Source of the DNA: Clostridiales bacterium
GTDB lineage: Bacteria; Bacillota; Clostridia; Christensenellales; CAG-138
Direction: 5' to 3'
DNA: 5,723 nt
Assembly (NCBI GenBank): GCA_004558825.1
Contig: SFDB01000040.1
Span: forward strand, 1-5,723
Part shown: piece after piece, positions 1-5,029 of the stretch
How the letters are laid out: each line of letters starts with the position of its first letter
Position numbering within the stretch: position 1 is the first letter of the stretch
Program-made: the position numbers and the translations under genes
The notes under the pieces: generated by a model
Databases searched by the model: none
Told to the model about the DNA's origin: nothing
The model's input: only the letters and a program-made list of their open reading frames with translations

Positions 1-45
1 GCAGGAAGCGCGAGCCGCGCGGAGCTTGCGAAAGGCGAAATTTGA
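1..45 (+). CDS. possible C-terminal tail of an upstream gene (partial)
   Basis: Frame 1 is open from the window edge to a TGA at 43-45 and reads AGSASRAELAKGEI. The codons (GCG, GAG, CTT, AAA, GGC, GAA) resemble those of the clear genes here, so this may be the end of a plus-strand gene convergent with the ZIP gene. Fourteen codons are too few to identify anything. Frame 2 is also open through this stretch, so the assignment is weak. The upstream contig would decide it. Confidence 0.2.
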   Translation, partial: AGSASRAELAKGEI

Positions 46-74
46 TATAAGCGCCACGCGTTCAAACGGGGGTT

Positions 75-167
75 CGGGGGACGTGTCCCCCGACGGGGTT
101 GCAGGGGCGGAGCCCCTGCGAAGGGGACGTGTCCCCCGACGGAGGTGTGGGGGCGGAGCCCCTCCGC
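75..167. repeat. two tandem 46-bp GC-rich double-hairpin units
   Basis: Two units lie head to tail, beginning GGGGACGTGTCCCCCGACGG at 77 and again at 123. The first 20 bases are identical, and the next 23 differ at five positions. Each unit has two inverted repeats. In unit 1 these are CGGGGGAC-GT-GTCCCCCG (75-92) and GCAGGGGC-GGA-GCCCCTGC (101-119). In unit 2 the second hairpin keeps GGGGC-GGA-GCCCC (150-162) with altered flanks. The block starts 9 bases beyond the ZIP stop codon, so on the minus strand it could act as a transcript 3' end, although no T-run follows the stems. GGGGC-NNN-GCCCC palindromes of this kind recur between genes in many Oscillospiraceae-like genomes. That is general recollection, not a search result. 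Confidence 0.8.
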
Positions 168-175
168 AAGCCGTA

Positions 176-970
176 TTACCCGAGGGCCACGTCCATTATC
201 ATCATCACGCTAAACCCCACGAGCGTGAACAGCGCCATCATAGCCTTGTTTTCGTTTGTCTGGCTTTCGGGGATGAGCTCTTCTATAACGACGTATATCA
301 TCGCTCCGGCGGCGAATGCAAGAAAAAACGGCAGCAGCAGCCGAACACCCATGACGAGAGCCGCGCCTACAACGCCTGCGGCGACTTCGACGATGCCGCT
401 AAGCTGCCCTATCGTAAACGCCTTCAATCGAGACATGCCTTCGCGTCTCAGCGGTACGCTTACGGCTGTGCCTTCGGGAAAGTTTTGGAGTCCGATACCT
501 AATGCGAGCATACAAGCTGCGCTGAGCGTTGCTCCGTCAAGTCCGTAGTTAAGCGAGCCGAACGCCACGCCGACGGCAAGACCCTCGGGAATGTTGTGCA
601 GCGTTATGGAAAGCACGAGCATGGCGCTCCGCTTGTGCAGGTCAAGCCCGGCGGAACGTGCGCTCATACGCTCGAAAAGCTTGTCGCCGCAAAAGAGAAA
701 TATGCCGCCGCCCATGAAGCCTATGGCGGCACACACCCACGCATTCAGGCCAAGCGACGCGGCCATTTCGATGGAAGGCGAAAGCAGCGACCAGAACGAA
801 GCCGCTATCATTACCCCGCCCGCAAAGCCGAGCATCGCGTCAAGGGCGGTTTTATTCATACGCTTGAATATGAAAACTACGCCTGCGCCGAGCGCAGTAA
901 CGCTCCATGTAAATATCGTCGCAAGCAGCGCCTGTACAACGTGACTTAGTCCGGTAAACCATTCTATCAT
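176..970 (-). CDS. ZIP family metal transporter, GufA-like
   Basis: A 264-residue integral membrane protein that probably imports Zn2+ and perhaps other divalent metals such as Fe, Mn or Cd. About eight hydrophobic segments are visible. Family hallmarks are AASFWSLLSPSIEMA (56-70), HNIPEG in TM4 (125-130), QNFPEG in TM5 (162-167) and VIEELIPES (228-236). The pair of TM4 HNxPEG and TM5 QNxPEG is typical of the GufA branch, which includes the structurally studied BbZIP. By that analogy H125, E129, Q162 and E166 would line one metal site, and N126, N163, E166 and E230 or E231 the second. Position 163 is Asn where I recall Asp in BbZIP. A histidine-rich cytoplasmic loop is absent. The ATG at 970 is preceded by GGAGGG with a 7-base spacer, which supports this start; the stop is TAA. 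The gene is divergent from the Nudix gene and has no metal-related neighbour, so substrate is not set by context. Length is normal for the family. Confidence 0.93.
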   Translation of the reverse strand: MIEWFTGLSHVVQALLATIFTWSVTALGAGVVFIFKRMNKTALDAMLGFAGGVMIAASFWSLLSPSIEMAASLGLNAWVCAAIGFMGGGIFLFCGDKLFERMSARSAGLDLHKRSAMLVLSITLHNIPEGLAVGVAFGSLNYGLDGATLSAACMLALGIGLQNFPEGTAVSVPLRREGMSRLKAFTIGQLSGIVEVAAGVVGAALVMGVRLLLPFFLAFAAGAMIYVVIEELIPESQTNENKAMMALFTLVGFSVMMIMDVALG

Positions 971-991
971 ATTTAGACCCTCCGAAAACGA

Positions 992-1028
992 ATACTAAAT
1001 ACTATGCGAAAGCGCCGCATGGTGTTAG
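992..1028 (-). promoter_or_regulatory. weak candidate promoter for the ZIP gene
   Basis: On the minus strand CTAACA (1028-1023) and TAGTAT (1004-999) are separated by 18 bases, each matching 4 of 6 consensus positions. TAGTAT recurs at 997-992, giving two possible -10 boxes 7 bases apart. Either would give a very short leader holding the GGAGGG ribosome binding site. No recognisable Zur, Fur or MntR box was seen. ATGCG-7-CGCAT (1004-1020) forms a small inverted repeat over the spacer, which might be an operator. Confidence 0.28.
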
Positions 1029-1054
1029 GACGCGGGAGCGAGCGGCCGCGCGTG

Positions 1055-1063
1055 TGGTATAAT
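1055..1063 (+). promoter_or_regulatory. extended -10 promoter of the Nudix gene
   Basis: TGGTATAAT is a perfect -10 hexamer (1058-1063) with the TGN extension. At the expected distance upstream the sequence is GC-rich (around 1035-1040) and has no TTGACA-like box, so recognition would rest on the extended -10. The predicted start near 1070 leaves a leader of about 30 bases with AGGAG at 1091-1095, six bases before the ATG. The octamer palindrome GCGGCCGC (1042-1049) lies in the promoter spacer. Confidence 0.65.
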
Positions 1064-1101
1064 GCACAAAAAGACATCGCTGACGGCAGAAGGAGAACAA
1101 A

Positions 1102-1719
1102 ATGGAGCTTAGGGACAAAAACGGGCTGACTGAAGCGGAATTTCTTGCGGCATATGATGAAAACAGGTATCGCCACCCTTCGGTGACAGTAGATATGGCA
1201 ATTTTTACGCGAACAGCGGACGGCAAAATCGGCGTAATGCTCATAAAGCGCGCGAATCACCCGTTTCTCGGCGGATGGGCGCTCCCGGGCGGTTTTGTGG
1301 ATATGGATGAGGACATAGAGGACGCGGCGCGGCGCGAGCTGATGGAGGAGACGGGCGTGGCAAGCGCGCAGCTTAAGCAGGTTCATACGTTCGGCGCGGT
1401 GGGGCGCGACCCGAGAACGCGCGTGATAAGCGTCCTCTATACAGCCGTGCTCGACAATATGGCACCCTGCGCGGGCGATGACGCCGCCGATGCGAGGCTT
1501 TTTACGCTGACAGTCCGGAGACGGGAATGCGGCGAAAACCGCACAGAATATGATATCACCGCCGCGAACGACGAGCTTGGCGTGACGCTCAGCGCATCAC
1601 TGCTGCGCGAATGCGACGGAATATACGAGAAAATAAGCAGGCTTGGGACGTGCGGCTTTGCCTCGGACCATGGCGAGATGCTTCTTTACGCGCTTATGGC
1701 GGCGGAGCTTGCCAAATGA
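1102..1719 (+). CDS. Nudix hydrolase, ADP-ribose pyrophosphatase-like (COG1051 type)
   Basis: A 205-residue soluble protein that should hydrolyse a nucleoside diphosphate linked to another group. ADP-ribose or an NAD-related compound is the most likely substrate. The Nudix box is complete at residues 64-86 (G-x5-E70-x7-R78-E79-L-x-E82-E83-x-G85-V86), with E82 and E83 as metal and catalytic ligands. It follows HPSVTVDMAIF (25-35) and GGWALPGG (57-64). DPRTRVISVLYTA (103-115) and AGDDAADARLF (124-134) are typical of ADP-ribose pyrophosphatase-like and NrtR-like members. Between residues 135 and 182 lies an extra segment before the usual final FxxDHxxxLxxAL helix (186-198). That segment is shorter than, and does not clearly resemble, the winged helix of NrtR regulators, so I call an enzyme rather than a regulator. 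AGGAG six bases upstream supports the ATG. No terminator is visible before pepF, so some read-through is possible. Confidence 0.88.
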   Translation: MELRDKNGLTEAEFLAAYDENRYRHPSVTVDMAIFTRTADGKIGVMLIKRANHPFLGGWALPGGFVDMDEDIEDAARRELMEETGVASAQLKQVHTFGAVGRDPRTRVISVLYTAVLDNMAPCAGDDAADARLFTLTVRRRECGENRTEYDITAANDELGVTLSASLLRECDGIYEKISRLGTCGFASDHGEMLLYALMAAELAK

Positions 1720-1740
1720 CGCGGCAACGGGCGGAAACAG

Positions 1741-1771
1741 TTGTAAAAAGCAGGCGCATTTGTGATATAAT
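1741..1771 (+). promoter_or_regulatory. pepF promoter, extended -10
   Basis: TGATATAAT at 1763-1771 combines a perfect -10 hexamer (1766-1771) with a TGN extension. The nearest -35-like box is TTGTAA (1741-1746), four of six matches at a long 19-base spacing. It starts 21 bases after the Nudix stop codon, so pepF can be expressed separately. The predicted transcript start near 1778 gives a leader of about 28 bases. Confidence 0.65.
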
Positions 1772-1806
1772 GTAACCAATTCAAAACTTCTTTGGAGGTG
1801 TATTTT

Positions 1807-3609
1807 ATGAAACAGCAGTCAATACCGAAACGTGCCGACGTCGACAAGCGCTTTACCTGGGCGACAGAGGACCTTTTCGCTTCAGACGAGCTTTGGAAGG
1901 CCGAGCTTGAGGATTGCAAGGCGCTGAAGGAGCGCGCGCTTTCATATAAGGGCAGGCTTGCGCAGAGCGCCGACACGCTTTATGAATACCTGCGCTTTAA
2001 CGACGAGGCAAGCATACGCATAGAACGTCTTGCGAATTATGCAATGCGTAAAGCCGACGAGGACACGGGAAACAACTTCTATCAGGGAATGCGCGGCAAG
2101 CTCATGGCGTTTCTTGTGGAGCTTGAAAGCGCCGTCGCATTTGCCGTGCCGGAAATAATCGCCATGAGCGACGAGACGATAGCAAAGTTCTATGCGGATA
2201 AGCCCGAGCTTAAGCTTTACGAGCGCTATATCACAAAGCTTCGCAAGCGCCGCGCTCACATTCTTTCCGACGCCGAGGAAAAGCTTCTGGCAGCGGCGGG
2301 AGAGGTTGCCGACGCGCCTGAAACAATAGGCTCGACGTTCAGGAATGCCGACCTCAAGTTCCCCGACGTAAAGGACGACAAGGGCAATACATATACTCTT
2401 ACGCAGGGCTCATTTATACCGCTTATGGAGAACAGCGACGTCAACGTGAGACGCGCAGCGTTTGAGACGCTTTACAACACGTTCGCGTCATATAAGAACA
2501 CGACCGCCGCAATACTCAACGCGCAGGTAAAGCAGCTCATGTTCTATGCAAACGCGCGCAAATATGCAAGCACCATGGAGGCGTCGCTCGACAGGACGGA
2601 GGTTCCGACGAGCGTATATCATAATCTTATAAAGGCTGTCCACGAAAACATGGACAAGATGCATAAGTATGTGCGCCTGCGCAAAAAGCTTATGGGCGTA
2701 GACGAGCTGCATATGTATGACCTGTACACGCCTATTGTGGGCGACAGCGACGAGGAGATAACGTTCGAGCAGGCGAAGCAGAACGTGCTCGAGGGACTTG
2801 CTCCGCTCGGCGAGAAGTATCTGTCGGTGCTTCGTGAGGGCTTTGAAAACCGCTGGATAGATGTATACGAGAACGAGGGCAAGCGCAGCGGCGCATATTC
2901 GGCCGGCGGATCGCCGCATCCCTATGTGCTTTTGAACCACAAGAACACTCTCGACAGCCAGTTTACGCTTGCGCACGAGATGGGTCATGCGCTCCATTCG
3001 TATTTCTCGCTCAAGACGCAGCCGACGGTATATGCCGATTACGTCATATTCGTCGCCGAAGTCGCTTCAACGTGCAACGAGGTGCTGCTTATGCGCCATC
3101 TTCTTTCTAAGACGACCGATAAGCATGAAAAGGCGGCGCTCATCAATCATTTCCTCGAGCAGTTCCGCACGACGCTTTACAGGCAGACGATGTTCGCGGA
3201 ATTTGAGATGCTCATAAACGAGATGGCGGAGAAGGGCGAAAGCCTTACCGCCGATCTGCTCTGCGACACATATTATGAGCTCAACCGCAAGTATTACGGC
3301 GATGACATAGTTGTCGACAAGGAAATATCGTATGAGTGGGAGCGCATACCGCACTTCTTCTATAACTTCTATGTATTCCAGTATGCGACGGGCTTCTCGG
3401 CGGCTGTCGCTATCGCCAACAGGATTCTTGCCGAGGGTCAAAGCGCCGTAGACGATTATCTCAAGTTCCTGAGCTCGGGCGGCAGCAGCGACCCGATATC
3501 GCTCCTGAAGATTGCAGGCGTTGATATGACTACGGCGAAGCCCGTGGAGGATGCGCTGAAACTCTTCGGCGAGCTTATTGACGAGCTTGACGAAATAATG
3601 TCCGAGTAA
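1807..3609 (+). CDS. pepF: oligoendopeptidase F (M3B metallopeptidase)
   Basis: A cytoplasmic zinc endopeptidase of 600 residues that cuts oligopeptides of roughly 7-20 residues, usually downstream of peptide uptake or protein breakdown. An N-terminal helical region (about 1-190) has the PepF opening motif RFTWATEDLFASD. The M3 catalytic domain follows. HEMGH at 390-394 gives zinc ligands H390 and H394 and catalytic E391, and E418 in VAEVAST is the expected third ligand. The substrate-side motif PHFFYNFYVFQYATG (515-529) holds H516, Y519 and Y522. No signal peptide is seen, and the length matches typical PepF of about 600 residues. I take the ATG at 1807 as start because GGAGGTG (1794-1800) lies six bases before it. 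A longer reading from TTG at 1792 would overlap its own ribosome binding site. The gene has its own promoter and ends at a strong terminator, so it appears monocistronic or partly fed by Nudix read-through. Confidence 0.96.
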   Translation: MKQQSIPKRADVDKRFTWATEDLFASDELWKAELEDCKALKERALSYKGRLAQSADTLYEYLRFNDEASIRIERLANYAMRKADEDTGNNFYQGMRGKLMAFLVELESAVAFAVPEIIAMSDETIAKFYADKPELKLYERYITKLRKRRAHILSDAEEKLLAAAGEVADAPETIGSTFRNADLKFPDVKDDKGNTYTLTQGSFIPLMENSDVNVRRAAFETLYNTFASYKNTTAAILNAQVKQLMFYANARKYASTMEASLDRTEVPTSVYHNLIKAVHENMDKMHKYVRLRKKLMGVDELHMYDLYTPIVGDSDEEITFEQAKQNVLEGLAPLGEKYLSVLREGFENRWIDVYENEGKRSGAYSAGGSPHPYVLLNHKNTLDSQFTLAHEMGHALHSYFSLKTQPTVYADYVIFVAEVASTCNEVLLMRHLLSKTTDKHEKAALINHFLEQFRTTLYRQTMFAEFEMLINEMAEKGESLTADLLCDTYYELNRKYYGDDIVVDKEISYEWERIPHFFYNFYVFQYATGFSAAVAIANRILAEGQSAVDDYLKFLSSGGSSDPISLLKIAGVDMTTAKPVEDALKLFGELIDELDEIMSE

Positions 3610-3619
3610 AAGCGGAATA

Positions 3620-3656
3620 TCGAAAAAGCGGCTAAACGCCGCTTTTTCGAGTTTTT
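3620..3656 (+). terminator. intrinsic terminator of pepF, possibly bidirectional
   Basis: A perfect 13-bp stem, TCGAAAAAGCGGC (3620-3632) and GCCGCTTTTTCGA (3638-3650), with a TAAAC loop, is followed by GTTTTT (3651-3656). It starts 11 bases after the pepF stop. The A-rich 5' arm means the stem also looks terminator-like from the minus strand, where it could stop transcripts of the convergent polyferredoxin gene, though the T-tract on that side is poorer. Confidence 0.92.
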
Positions 3657-3657
3657 A

Positions 3658-3699
3658 CGGTTTTCGCCTCTCACATTCGCTCCCGGGCGGCGAAAACCG
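3658..3699. repeat. long-loop inverted repeat
   Basis: CGGTTTTCGCC (3658-3668) and GGCGAAAACCG (3689-3699) form a perfect 11-bp inverted repeat around a 20-base centre. It lies directly after the pepF terminator, between convergent genes. There is no T-run after the stem on the plus strand. The core CGAAAACC is repeated directly at 3707-3714. Confidence 0.8.
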
Positions 3700-3707
3700 C
3701 AAAGTAC

Positions 3708-3725
3708 GAAAACCTCCGGGTTTTC
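3708..3725. repeat. short hairpin GAAAACC-TCCG-GGTTTTC
   Basis: A 7-bp perfect stem closes a 4-base TCCG loop. Its arms share the GAAAACC/GGTTTTC core with the inverted repeat at 3658-3699. The four arms could therefore pair in more than one combination. Confidence 0.7.
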
Positions 3726-3763
3726 ATCCGTTCTGACGCACATGTCGTCAGAGCCGGATTGAA
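3723..3763. repeat. extended imperfect hairpin
   Basis: TCTGACG (3732-3738) and CGTCAGA (3746-3752) pair around CACATGT. Across a small internal loop, ATCCG (3726-3730) pairs with CGGAT (3755-3759). With one bulge, TTC (3723-3725) pairs with GAA (3761-3763), giving about 15 pairs in all. Its base overlaps the 3' arm of the preceding hairpin (3719-3725), so the two full structures exclude each other. Confidence 0.7.
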
Positions 3764-3764
3764 C

Positions 3765-3800
3765 ATAAGGGGCTGCGGCCCCTTATCAACCCCGGGGTTG
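3765..3800. repeat. two adjacent GC-rich palindromes
   Basis: ATAAGGGGC-TGCG-GCCCCTTAT (3765-3786) is a 9-bp stem with a tetraloop. It is followed immediately by the perfect 14-base palindrome CAACCCCGGGGTTG (3787-3800). The pair sits 14 bases beyond the stop codon of the minus-strand polyferredoxin gene and may mark that transcript's 3' end. The GGGGC-NNNN-GCCCC core resembles the hairpins at 101-119 and 150-162. Confidence 0.75.
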
Positions 3801-3814
3801 TCTGAGAGACGCTG

Positions 3815-4633
3815 CTACAGCGCCTTTTTGGGGCAGGCTTTCACGCATTCCATGCAGAGTATGCATTCCGTGCCGTTTTTGCGCCTGCGGGAGTTGTCGG
3901 TAACGTCGACGTCCATTGGACAGACGGCCTTGCATTTGCCGCATGACACGCATTTTGCCTTGTCGCACTTTATGCGTATGAGCGAAAACAGGCTCATCGG
4001 CTTCAGAAAAACGGTTATGGGGCATATATATTTGCAAAAGGCGCGATTGTCTTTGAACGCGAACGCGAGCGCGACGCCGACGCCGTAGTAAAGCACGTTG
4101 CCGACTATGAACGCCCAAAACATGATGCGCTCTATATTACCCGCCTTTATGAGAAAGAGCGTGGCTACGAAAACGAACGACGCTGCAAAAGTGATATAGC
4201 GTATCCAACCTATTCGTTTTCTTGGCGAGCGGGGCGCCTTATATGGCAAAAAGTCGAGCACCATTGCCGTCCAGCACGCGTAGCCGCACCATCCCCTGCC
4301 GAATATGAGCGGCCCGAATATTTTCGCTACGGCATAGTGTATTGTGGCGGCCTCAAACACGCCCGTGAACAGATAGTACCAAAAACCCTCGAGCTGCATG
4401 TTTTCGCCGCATATCAGGCCGAGAAAGACGAGCATGTAAAGTCCGACGAGCAGCTGTACGATGCGCCGCGCGTGCTTGAATTTACGGACATAAAGGAACA
4501 TGCCCAGCGACAGCGAAAAGCCTATGTAGCTGAAGTTGAACAGATAGAAAATATTGTTTTTAGTCAGCCAAAGCGTCACCGCTATCGCCTCGAACATGAC
4601 GAAGAGCAGCGCCGAATATAAATATTTTTTCAT
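3815..4633 (-). CDS. membrane 4Fe-4S polyferredoxin, NapH/YccM-like
   Basis: A 272-residue membrane iron-sulfur protein likely to pass electrons between a quinone or flavin partner and a cytoplasmic acceptor. About six hydrophobic segments are visible (roughly 6-26, 34-51, 57-77, 83-107, 144-164, 171-193). Two paired-cysteine motifs follow the NapH pattern: GRGWCGYAC (112-120, C116 and C120) and FCKYICP (C200, C204). The C-terminus has two [4Fe-4S] ferredoxin motifs, C228-x2-C231-x2-C234-x3-CP and C257-x2-C260-x2-C263-x3-CP, plus an extra C223. I chose the ATG at 4633 (MKKYLYS): GGAG lies eight bases upstream, and a consensus -10 at 4670-4675 would place transcription start near 4662. The upstream ATG at 4669 would then not be transcribed, and the one at 4663 would lie at or next to the 5' end. 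No nitrate, nitrous oxide or FMN-binding partner gene is present, so the pathway is unknown. It is divergent from the FMN-regulated ribU and convergent with pepF. Confidence 0.9.
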   Translation of the reverse strand: MKKYLYSALLFVMFEAIAVTLWLTKNNIFYLFNFSYIGFSLSLGMFLYVRKFKHARRIVQLLVGLYMLVFLGLICGENMQLEGFWYYLFTGVFEAATIHYAVAKIFGPLIFGRGWCGYACWTAMVLDFLPYKAPRSPRKRIGWIRYITFAASFVFVATLFLIKAGNIERIMFWAFIVGNVLYYGVGVALAFAFKDNRAFCKYICPITVFLKPMSLFSLIRIKCDKAKCVSCGKCKAVCPMDVDVTDNSRRRKNGTECILCMECVKACPKKAL

Positions 4634-4669
4634 GCTTACGTCTCCGAAGGGGGTTTTATTCATGTACAT

Positions 4670-4678
4670 ATTATATCA
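4670..4678 (-). promoter_or_regulatory. extended -10 promoter of the polyferredoxin gene
   Basis: On the minus strand TGATATAAT is a perfect hexamer (4675-4670) with the TGN extension. No -35 match is present at 17 bases (the sequence there is CGCCCG). Transcription should begin near 4662, leaving a leader of about 28 bases with GGAG before the ATG at 4633. Confidence 0.65.
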
Positions 4679-4691
4679 TGCTATGTCATGC
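4676..4691. repeat. direct repeat TCATGC, 10-base period
   Basis: TCATGC occurs at 4676-4681 and 4686-4691, exactly one helical turn apart. It abuts and partly overlaps the extended -10 of the polyferredoxin promoter. It could be a binding site for a regulator of that promoter, but six-base repeats can arise by chance. Confidence 0.4.
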
Positions 4692-4752
4692 GCGGGCGAA
4701 GAGCACGGCGCGGACGACGAACAATTTGCCGTAATATAAGTTTTCGGGTCTG

Positions 4753-4781
4753 TTGCTTTTTTCTGCGCACGGGGATATAAT
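4753..4781 (+). promoter_or_regulatory. ribU promoter
   Basis: TTGCTT (4753-4758), a 17-base spacer and a perfect TATAAT (4776-4781) form the only promoter here with conventional spacing to a plausible -35. It lacks the TGN extension seen in the other promoters. The predicted start near 4788 lies about 20 bases before the FMN aptamer, as expected for a riboswitch leader. Confidence 0.7.
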
Positions 4782-4808
4782 GATAATGGCGAAAGCCAAA
4801 AAATAAAT

Positions 4809-4941
4809 GCTTTGGGGCAGGGTGAAATTCCCTACCGGCGGTGAAGCGGCTTCGGCCGACAAGCCCGCGAACGCTCGATGTTTCGATGCGCCGAGTCGGT
4901 TTGAATCCGACGCCGACGGTCAAAGTCCGGACGGAAAAAGC
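4809..4941 (+). ncRNA. FMN riboswitch aptamer (RFN element)
   Basis: The leader RNA binds FMN and controls ribU. P1 is GCTTT (4809-4813) with AAAGC (4937-4941). The highly conserved GGGGCAGGGTGAAATTCCC (4814-4832) forms P2, followed by ACCGGCGGTGAAG. A variable stem CGGC-TTCG-GCCG (4847-4858) has a cUUCGg tetraloop. AAGCCCGCGAAC (4861-4872) is the conserved junction. GTCGG (4895-4899) pairs with CCGAC (4907-4911) across TTTGAAT. The 3' core GCCGACGGTCAAAGTCCGGACGG (4912-4934) matches the family strongly. All expected conserved blocks are present in order. A longer reading of the ribU frame passes through this RNA and should not be taken as protein. Confidence 0.97.
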
Positions 4942-4953
4942 TGAGTTTGCCGT

Positions 4954-4981
4954 ATGCCCCGTTTGCGCGGAGCATTTTTTT
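4954..4981 (+). terminator. riboswitch-controlled intrinsic terminator
   Basis: ATGCCCCGT (4954-4962) pairs with GCGGAGCAT (4967-4975) with one C-A mismatch and one G-T pair around a TTGC loop. The 3' arm runs straight into a run of seven T (4975-4981). It lies 12 bases after the aptamer and 49 bases before the ribU ATG, which is the layout of an FMN OFF switch acting by transcription termination. The competing antiterminator is not obvious. ACGG (4931-4934) can pair with CCGT at either 4950-4953 or 4959-4962, and only the second would disrupt the terminator. Confidence 0.82.
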
Positions 4982-5029
4982 GTCTTTGCGCTTTGGCTAT
5001 GCGGCGGCTCGCCCCTATGGAGGGAAAAC

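Noticed and set aside
75..167. CRISPR array
   Set aside because: There are only two units, with no spacers of regular length and no cas genes; the units are adjacent palindromic repeats.
26..548. Long plus-strand frames across the repeat block and the ZIP gene
   Set aside because: They run antisense to a clear ZIP gene, read through the GC-rich palindromes and give low-complexity Arg/Gly/Pro/His-rich sequence with no family pattern.
1792..1806. TTG start giving PepF five more residues
   Set aside because: These bases include the GGAGGTG ribosome binding site for the ATG at 1807, and the shorter protein matches family length.
4634..4669. Longer polyferredoxin starting at 4669 or 4663 (minus)
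   Set aside because: TATAAT directly abuts the 4669 codon, so transcription would begin at about 4662, at or past these codons. Only the ATG at 4633 has GGAG at proper spacing.
4683..4739. Acidic 18-codon ORF (MSCAGEEHGADDEQFAVI) in the divergent region
   Set aside because: It has no ribosome binding site, overlaps promoter sequence and has no recognisable similarity.
4841..5029. N-terminal extension of RibU beginning in the leader region
   Set aside because: The codons lie inside the FMN aptamer and terminator. The ATG at 5030 has a good ribosome binding site and gives a normal RibU length.
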